Shown: positions 8,271-12,775 of the stretch, piece by piece
How the letters are laid out: every line of letters begins with the position of its first letter
Position numbering within the stretch: the first letter of the stretch is position 1
DNA from: Clostridiales bacterium
GTDB lineage: Bacteria; Bacillota; Clostridia; Lachnospirales; Lachnospiraceae
NCBI GenBank assembly: GCA_021203285.1
Contig: JAJQBM010000034.1
Location: forward strand, 1 to 12,775
Direction of reading: 5' to 3'
Length of the DNA stretch: 12,775 bases
Program-made: the position numbers and the translations under genes
Notes under the pieces: generated by a model
The model's database searches: none
What the model was told of the DNA's origin: nothing
The model's input: the letters and a program-made list of their open reading frames with translations, nothing else

Positions 8271-8299
8271 ATTATAAGAAAAAAATCCGCAGGTGTAAA
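8271..8299 (-). promoter_or_regulatory. Strong sigma-A promoter for the kinase-topB-acyltransferase-NifU-like-GGGtGRT run
   Basis: On the minus strand, TTTACA (8299-8294), a 17-nt spacer and TATAAT (8276-8271) are almost consensus. Transcription should start near 8264, about 30 nt before the kinase ATG. The promoter sits 20 nt beyond the spoIIP stop. The next clear intrinsic terminator downstream on this strand is at 2376-2413, so all five genes may be cotranscribed. Confidence 0.85.
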
Positions 8300-8318
8300 G
8301 GTGATTTTCCGATGGAAT

Positions 8319-9494
8319 TTATTCCGCGCCGCCCAACACCTGATCCAAAATCGCCGCCAGCGGCTCCATGGCATTTTTCGCCTCCCCAAGCGTATTTGTC
8401 TGCGCGCCGACCTCCACGAGAAGGGACTTCGGCATCAGGTGCATATTGTAGCGATAGCCTTTCAAATAAATTTTCCGCGTAAGCCCCGGATATAATTCCC
8501 GCGCCGCGAGCTGAAGACGGAGGGAAAACGCAAGATTCTGCGTGATATACGGATTTGCAAGATAATCAATATCGCCCAGCGCGCTCGTCCGGCTTAACCC
8601 GTTGAAAAACATGACCTGCGCCATCTGCACGCCGTTCTGCTCCGTGACCAGACGGGTGCCCTCTGAAACCCCGTCCCGGTGCAGGTCGATCACCACCTCA
8701 ATGGAGGGATTTTCCGCGAGAATCTGTTCGATATAAGGCTTTGCGACACTGTAAGCGCGGTTCCGGTCACTGTCATAAACGCCGGTGTCATGGAGGACAT
8801 TGTAACCGTATGTAGTCTCCAGTATTTCCGCCAACCGCTCTCCCACCGCCACCACCGTTGTCGAGGGATCCCCCTCCACCGAATCGCTGTACCCCTCGGA
8901 AGCGTGGGTGTGATAAATAAGAATCTGCGGCGCATCACTGCTGCCTGTCAAGGTACAGTCAACGGAGAGAAGCTCCTCCGCGTTCAGTTGGGTGCTTGTG
9001 ATGGTCGTCGCGCTGTCTACAGCGTAAAAATTCTGGATCAGGTAATCAAAATCGTTCAGCTTTTCGAGTGAGACGGCCTGTGTTCCGGCAGATGCTTCCT
9101 CCGCCTCTGCGGAAGTCTCTTCTTCCGTCAACGCACTGTTTTCTTCCGTCGAGTCCGCCGCCCCGTCAGCCTCCCCGCTCTCCACATCGGACACATCCTC
9201 CGCGTCCTGTGCAAGAACGGTTTCATAGCTCAGGGTGCTTTCCGTGCGGGTCTCATAATCATTCTCCTCCTAATACTCGTAATATTCCGACGGCAGATTC
9301 TCCGCCAGATTCGGTGAGATCTGCCGAAGCATCAGGTTGCAAACCGCGCAGCTTACATTTCGTGTCATATTTCCGTTTTTCACAACCAGTGAGAAAAGCA
9401 TACACACAAAAATGGCCATCGCACCCCACAGGAGGATGACCGTCTGCCGCCTGCGCCGCTCTCTTCTCAGCCTTTGTCTCGTCACTCGCATCAT
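8319..9494 (-). pseudogene. spoIIP: Stage II sporulation protein P, interrupted by one in-frame UAG
   Basis: SpoIIP is a membrane-anchored amidase/endopeptidase that, with SpoIID and SpoIIM, thins septal peptidoglycan and drives forespore engulfment. The locus is one open frame of 391 codons broken only by a TAG at codon 75. The first piece (9270-9494) encodes a basic N-terminus and one membrane segment (about residues 18-38). After the TAG the same frame gives a very acidic linker (about 76-140). The catalytic domain follows, with ILIYHTHASEGY (His195, His197), VIDLHRDGV (His272) and LLVEVGAQTNTLGEAKNA (Glu361). All the family motifs I know are intact. The second piece has no ATG in its linker, only a GTG at 9194 with no well-spaced SD. 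Without readthrough the product is a 74-residue membrane stub. Recent nonsense mutation, sequence error or amber suppression are all possible. It ends in TAA and follows gpr by 45 nt. Confidence 0.88.
9270..9272 (-). other. In-frame amber codon in spoIIP
   Basis: TAG falls between codons for SEYYEY and EENDYETRTES in the single SpoIIP frame. One base change from GAG, CAG, AAG, TAT, TAC or TGG would give it. The six bases starting at its second base form AGGAGG, a perfect SD. Confidence 0.9.
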
Positions 9495-9517
9495 AAAACC
9501 TGAAACGCCCCATATTC

Positions 9518-9546
9518 AGTCTATGAGAATGCGGTGATTTTATGAC
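9518..9546 (-). promoter_or_regulatory. Candidate sigma-E promoter for spoIIP
   Basis: On the minus strand GTCATA (9546-9541), a 15-nt spacer and CATAGACT (9525-9518) resemble the mother-cell sigma-E elements (-35 with ATA, -10 CATACA-T) with one -10 mismatch. The -35 overlaps the gpr stop. The expected start is about 15-20 nt before the spoIIP ATG. In Bacillus subtilis spoIIP is under sigma-E control, which supports the placement. Confidence 0.5.
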
Positions 9547-10490
9547 CGGAAAAATGCCAGATTAATACCCTCGGAGACGGTATAGCTCATCTGTTTGATC
9601 TGTGCGTCAATATCCTTGGAGGTGACGAACATCTGATTGAGTTGGGGCGGCATCAGCTCCCGAACCAGCGTTCCGTGCTCCGCATCGTCCAGCCTTTTCC
9701 ACGAGGACAGCAGGGAGGACATCGGATCGATTCGGGAAATTTCCTCCAGAAACTCCGATATGGAATCCTGCACGATCGTGGCCGCCTCCACCACAGTCGG
9801 AATCCCGATGGCGATAACCGGCACACCAAGCACCTTTTCCGTGAGGCTGTGGCGGTGGTTCCCGACCCCTGAACCGGGACGAATCCCCGTATCCGTGATC
9901 TGAATGGTCCGGCAAAGCCTTTTCAGGCTGCGTGCCGCGAGCGCGTCGATCGCGATCAGGTAATCAGGCCACACCTCGCGGATCACGCCCGACAAAATCT
10001 CCCGGGTCTCCATCCCGGTCTGTGCCATAACGCCGGGAATGATCGCGCAGAGCGGTTCCACCCTTCCCGCCCCATACGCCATGCTTCCGCACTCTCTTAA
10101 TATATGGCGGGTGATGTTCAGGTTGTCCGCCACGCGGGGCCCCAGAGCATCCGGCGTCACACTTCGGTTCCCGAGACCTGCCACCAGAATGGTCTTTGGC
10201 TTGTTCCCCTCCGGAATCAGACGGCGGATCTGCGCGGCAAGGTATTCCGAGATGTTTCGATGATAATCAACGCTCTCTTCGGCCATGCAGGAAGCCTCCA
10301 GCGTAATGTATGTCCCCTTCGGCTTTCCCATAACCCGGACCGCATTCTCAGTCTCAATGCGCACCGTTGTAATGCGGACATCGCCCTCCTCGTATTTCTC
10401 CTCGCTGACAGAGACCCCGCGGGACGGCTGCCGCTGCTTTCTCACCCGCTCGTTTTCCTCCACCGCCAGATCAGTCCTCACCTCAAACAT
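9540..10490 (-). CDS. gpr: Germination protease GPR (spore endopeptidase)
   Basis: GPR cleaves the small acid-soluble proteins coating spore DNA and releases amino acids during germination. It is made as a zymogen in the forespore. The 316-residue protein has the family-typical N-terminus EVRTDLAVEE and a long central domain. The two conserved aspartates proposed as catalytic lie in VTPDALGPRVADN (Asp114) and LIAIDALAARS (Asp182). GSGVGNHRHSLT and VIAIGIPTVVEAATI are also familiar. The ATG at 10490 has AAGGAG 9 nt upstream, and an in-frame TGA three codons before it fixes the start. Only three residues therefore precede VRTDLA, much shorter than the 15-residue propeptide of Bacillus GPR. I could not identify a forespore (sigma-G) promoter with confidence. 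It is followed by spoIIP on the same strand and ends in TAA. Confidence 0.95.
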   Translation of the reverse strand: MFEVRTDLAVEENERVRKQRQPSRGVSVSEEKYEEGDVRITTVRIETENAVRVMGKPKGTYITLEASCMAEESVDYHRNISEYLAAQIRRLIPEGNKPKTILVAGLGNRSVTPDALGPRVADNLNITRHILRECGSMAYGAGRVEPLCAIIPGVMAQTGMETREILSGVIREVWPDYLIAIDALAARSLKRLCRTIQITDTGIRPGSGVGNHRHSLTEKVLGVPVIAIGIPTVVEAATIVQDSISEFLEEISRIDPMSSLLSSWKRLDDAEHGTLVRELMPPQLNQMFVTSKDIDAQIKQMSYTVSEGINLAFFRS

Positions 10491-10560
10491 TCCCGTTCAC
10501 TCCTTAAAATCTGCAAAACAGTCATGGATAGTTTTCTCTGAACGGGAAAAATTATAAGAA

Positions 10561-10575
10561 AAATTCCGCGAATTT
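10561..10575. repeat. Perfect inverted repeat just upstream of the rpsT promoter
   Basis: AAATTC-CGC-GAATTT is a six-base perfect inverted repeat with a three-base centre. It ends 3 nt before the rpsT -35 box and lies in the divergent gpr/rpsT gap. Size and symmetry fit a small protein-binding site, but chance occurrence in AT-rich DNA is possible and I know of no matching regulator. Confidence 0.4.
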
Positions 10576-10578
10576 CTA

Positions 10579-10607
10579 TTGACAATTCATGGCACTCGCA
10601 TTAGAAT
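10579..10607 (+). promoter_or_regulatory. Sigma-A promoter of rpsT
   Basis: TTGACA (10579-10584) is a perfect -35, followed by a 17-nt spacer and TAGAAT (10602-10607). The predicted leader is about 75 nt. The nonamer GCATTAGAA occurs at the -10 (10598-10606) and again at 10622-10630, so a second weaker start about 24 nt downstream cannot be excluded. Confidence 0.88.
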
Positions 10608-10689
10608 ACTTTCGTATGTTTGCATTAGAACGTCCGTGTCCGGCTTTAATGAAACTATCATAAATTCTCTTGCAGGGGAGGTGTACAGA

Positions 10690-10953
10690 TTGGCTAACAT
10701 TAAATCAGCGAAAAAAAGGATTCTGGTTGCTCAGACCCGTACAGACCGCAACAAATCCATCCGCTCCGCGGTAAAGACTTCGATCAAAAAGGTAGAGGCA
10801 GCCGTAGCAGCGAATGATAAGGAGGCAGCCGAGGCAGCATTGACCGCCGCGACCTCCAGCATCAACAAAGCGGCTTCCAAGGGCGTTTACCATAAGAACA
10901 ATGCAGCCCGGAAGGTTTCCCGGCTGGCAAAGCTGGTAAACGGCATCGCGTAG
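10690..10953 (+). CDS. rpsT: Small ribosomal subunit protein bS20
   Basis: S20 is a primary 16S rRNA-binding protein of the small ribosomal subunit. The 87-residue product has the family's usual length and start (MANIKSAKKRILVAQ, then RTDRNKSIRSAVKT). Its C-terminus, KGVYHKNNAARKVSRLAKLV, is typical, and it is rich in Lys, Ala and Arg along a helical bundle. The start codon is TTG at 10690, with GGAGG (10677-10681) 8 nt upstream. Longer in-frame reading to 10579 would overlap the promoter and is wrong. In E. coli rpsT also starts with UUG, and that weak start is part of S20 autoregulation; the same may hold here. It is monocistronic, with its own promoter and terminator, between minus-strand gpr and holA. 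It ends in TAG, with TGA five codons further on. Confidence 0.97.
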   Translation: MANIKSAKKRILVAQTRTDRNKSIRSAVKTSIKKVEAAVAANDKEAAEAALTAATSSINKAASKGVYHKNNAARKVSRLAKLVNGIA

Positions 10954-10976
10954 CAGCCCTTTCTATGAGAGTATAT

Positions 10977-11012
10977 AACACCCCGCAGACCGTCATCCTG
11001 CGGGGTGTTTTT
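10977..11012 (+). terminator. Intrinsic terminator of rpsT
   Basis: AACACCCCGCAG (10977-10988) pairs perfectly with CTGCGGGGTGTT (10998-11009) around a 9-nt loop, followed by a T tract to 11012. The reverse strand has only an A/T-mixed tail, so it is mainly a plus-strand terminator, though it could also slow transcription coming from holA. Confidence 0.93.
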
Positions 11013-11056
11013 ATGTGTCGTAAGAAATCCTCGATGTTTCAAAAAGTCAGATCTCG

Positions 11057-12034
11057 TCACGCGCTGTAGCGGATCAGAAACAGTTCCACCGCCAGCCGCT
11101 CAGCGATCTGTCCGATCTTGATGTCCTCCTCCGCCTGCACGCCGCTTTGCACGGCCTCCAGAAGCTGCGCGGCTGTGAACTTCCGCGCCTGGCCGATATA
11201 CTTGCGGACGGCAAACTCCGGCACGCCGACCTTCTCCGCCATATATTTATAGTCATATCCCTTTTCGGTCAGCTCCTTTAACTGCATCAGGTTCTGAAAC
11301 TGGCGCGTCACAAGAAAGAGAATCCGCATGGGTGGTTCCTTCAGCGTCAGAAGATCATTGTAGAGCTCCAGCGCACGCTTTTGCTGCTTCCCGGCAATCG
11401 CGTCCACTGTTTCAAAAATCTTTGACGAGACGGGAACAATGCACACCGCATCCACATCCTCCGCGCTGATCACCTCCCGATCCATCGTGTACGAGAGAAG
11501 CTTCTCCAATTCCCGGTCGATCAGCTCCATATCATTCCCGGTCCGGCCGAGAAACTGCTCCATCACCGGGCGCGTGATTTTTTTCCCTTCCTTTTTCAGC
11601 CTGCCCAGAATCCACTGTGTCAGCACATCCTCCCGCTGTCTCTGGAACTCCACCGCGCGGCCGTATTTCTTGACCTGCTTATAGAGCTTGCTCCTGCGGT
11701 CGACCTCCGTTTCCGTGAAAACAAAACAGGTCGTCTCTGGAATCTCCTCCACATATGCGGTCAGCGCCTCCGGGGATTTCTTAAAAAATCCGCTCTGCCC
11801 GACATAGATACACCGGCGCTCCGCAAAAAACGGCAGCGTCTCCGACAGGTCGATGAGCTTCGCCGGGTCAATATCCTTTCCGGAAAAAGAGGATGTGTTC
11901 ATCGTGTCCGCCGGATTCGAGAGAGCATTTTTCAATCTGTCTTTGTACTGGCGCAGAAGATAGGTTTCCTCCCCGTAGAGAAGGTAAATCCGCTTAAATT
12001 GTCCGGTTTTGATATCTTCCAGAATCGTTTTCAT
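11057..12034 (-). CDS. holA: DNA polymerase III delta subunit
   Basis: The delta subunit belongs to the clamp-loader complex and opens the beta sliding clamp for loading on primed DNA. The 325-residue product shows the conserved IYLLYGEETYLLRQY near the N-terminus and the acidic ETLPFFAERRCIYV segment. A central ELIDRELEKLLSY region and the C-terminal PPMRILFLVTRQFQNLMQLKEL signature follow. Clostridial delta subunits have this length and no extra domain. I choose the ATG at 12034; a TTG two codons earlier is possible, but a weak AAGG SD fits the ATG better. The order comEC-holA-rpsT is usual in Firmicutes. The 82-nt gap to comEC shows no promoter I would defend. It ends in TGA, converging on rpsT across the terminator region. 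Confidence 0.95.
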   Translation of the reverse strand: MKTILEDIKTGQFKRIYLLYGEETYLLRQYKDRLKNALSNPADTMNTSSFSGKDIDPAKLIDLSETLPFFAERRCIYVGQSGFFKKSPEALTAYVEEIPETTCFVFTETEVDRRSKLYKQVKKYGRAVEFQRQREDVLTQWILGRLKKEGKKITRPVMEQFLGRTGNDMELIDRELEKLLSYTMDREVISAEDVDAVCIVPVSSKIFETVDAIAGKQQKRALELYNDLLTLKEPPMRILFLVTRQFQNLMQLKELTEKGYDYKYMAEKVGVPEFAVRKYIGQARKFTAAQLLEAVQSGVQAEEDIKIGQIAERLAVELFLIRYSA

Positions 12035-12122
12035 GGGCAACTAACCTTATATCGGGAAATTTTATTGTGACATTTCGCTCCTGCTGACAGTTTATAACAT
12101 TCCGGACAAATCTTCAATAAAT

Positions 12123-12775
12123 TTATTCCGGCTCTGAGAACAGACGAACCTTCCATGCTCCGCCTTTCTCATAAAACGTAATCTGCCCGCTATCCTGTGT
12201 CTGCAGAATTTCACAACCGGACATTTCGAGCCGCTCCAGCGCTTCCTGATGCGGGTGTCCGTAACTGTTTCCTTCCCCGCAGGATATGACGGCGTATTCC
12301 GGCGACGCCGCTTCCAGAAACTCTGCACAGGAGGAATACTTTGATCCGTGGTGGGCAGCCTTCAGGACGACAATATCAGTGAGCAGATTTCTCTCAAGAA
12401 GCAACTGCTCCTGTTCCTCGCCGATATCTCCGGTAAAAAGAACAGACATCCCCTCCTTTTCAAAGAGCCACACCTGCGAGAGCGCGTTGCTGTCATCGGA
12501 CGTATCCTCCACAGACGGATACAGGCAGGTCATCTCACAGCCCGACAAGCGAAGGGCATCTCCCTCCTCTACATATACCACGGTTGTACCGTTTTCCCTC
12601 GCGGCCTCCGTCAGCGTCTCCCATGCCTCATCCCGTGGCAATGACTGCGCCAACAGTAAATACTCTAACTAGTATCCGTCATTTAACAGCTCCAAAATAC
12701 CGAAATAATGATCCACGTCCGATTGCGACATAATCCAGACAACAAGCTCCTGAACCCTGTGATATTTTAAAAACG
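12123..12775 (-). pseudogene. comEC: ComEC/Rec2 metallo-beta-lactamase domain, interrupted by one in-frame UAG (5' end beyond window)
   Basis: ComEC forms the inner-membrane channel for single-stranded DNA during natural transformation, and its C-terminal metallo-beta-lactamase domain is thought to degrade the other strand. Only that domain is in the window. The first visible frame reads LVVWIMSQSDVDHYFGILEL to NDGY, then TAG (12669-12671), then LEYLLLAQSLPRDEAWETL onward in the same frame. Later come VLFTGDIGEE, KAAHHGSKYSS and SYGHPHQEALERL, all familiar ComEC motifs, and it ends in TAA. The metal motif usually written SHxDxDH reads S-Q-S-D-V-D-H, so its first histidine is Gln. The piece after the TAG has no ATG nearby and no SD. 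Position directly before holA supports comEC over a stand-alone hydrolase. The upstream membrane domains cannot be checked. Nonsense decay is the simplest reading. Confidence 0.82.
12669..12671 (-). other. In-frame amber codon in comEC
   Basis: TAG separates codons for LELLNDGY from LEYLLLAQSL. The frame is open on both sides and both flanks fit the ComEC metallo-beta-lactamase pattern. One base change from GAG, CAG or AAG would produce it. Confidence 0.85.

Noticed and set aside
8319..9194. A separate spoIIP gene starting at GTG 9194
   Set aside because: GTG has GGAGG only 2 nt away and sits inside the acidic linker. The same frame continues upstream to the membrane segment, so this is the remainder of one interrupted gene.
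10579..10689. N-terminal extension of S20 to 10579
   Set aside because: It overlaps the TTGACA promoter, and S20 proteins begin at MANIKSAKKR; the TTG at 10690 has the SD.
12035..12040. TTG start for HolA two codons upstream
   Set aside because: The only SD-like sequence (AAGG) is just 4 nt away; the ATG at 12034 is better spaced.
12116..12127. AATAAATTTATT palindrome at the comEC stop
   Set aside because: A perfect but purely A/T 12-mer with no loop or T tract; too weak for a terminator and likely chance.

Overview
The window looks like a chromosomal core-gene region from a spore-forming clostridium, most likely a Lachnospiraceae-type Firmicute. The support is the gene set: a Firmicutes-type Rho with a long N-terminal linker, a DUF4364 protein, the GGGtGRT protein, gpr and spoIIP, and the neighbourhood comEC-holA-rpsT-gpr-spoIIP typical of Clostridia. 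It is moderately GC-rich and densely coding, with strong Shine-Dalgarno (SD) sequences. I see no tRNA, rRNA, CRISPR array, insertion sequence or phage gene. No gap without a gene exceeds 300 bases.

Layout. (1) 1-1617, minus: rho, with its last codons beyond the left edge. (2) 1618-1836: divergent promoter region. (3) 1837-2352, plus: a DUF4364 winged-helix-like protein that converges on the next block across a two-way terminator (2376-2413). (4) 2425-8234, minus: a compact run that probably starts at a near-consensus sigma-A promoter (8271-8299). It reads NahK-like sugar kinase, topoisomerase III (topB), a stand-alone GlmU-type left-handed beta-helix acyltransferase, a NifU/IscU-like cysteine protein and the GGGtGRT protein. 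(5) 8319-10490, minus: gpr followed by spoIIP, with a sigma-E-like promoter between them. (6) 10579-11012, plus: rpsT with its own promoter, UUG start and strong terminator. (7) 11057-12775, minus: holA and, upstream of it, the C-terminal metallo-beta-lactamase part of comEC, running off the right edge.

The most striking observation is that two otherwise intact genes are each split by one in-frame UAG codon. In spoIIP it lies at 9270-9272, between the membrane anchor and the catalytic domain. In comEC it lies at 12669-12671, inside the metallo-beta-lactamase domain. Coding similarity continues in the same frame on both sides of each, so these are single-codon events and not frameshifts. The plain reading is recent nonsense mutations (loss of sporulation and of DNA uptake) or sequence errors. 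Amber readthrough is an alternative worth testing. Against a genome-wide UAG reassignment, rpsT and the GGGtGRT gene both end in UAG, and readthrough of the latter would run about 200 codons antisense through DUF4364. The visible part of comEC has also lost a conserved metal-ligand histidine, which favours decay of that gene.

The cell roles are mixed: transcription termination (Rho), replication and topology (HolA, TopB), translation (S20), spore formation and germination (SpoIIP, GPR), DNA uptake (ComEC) and amino-sugar or envelope metabolism (kinase, acyltransferase). The Fe-S-scaffold-like/GGGtGRT pair has no established function that I know of.
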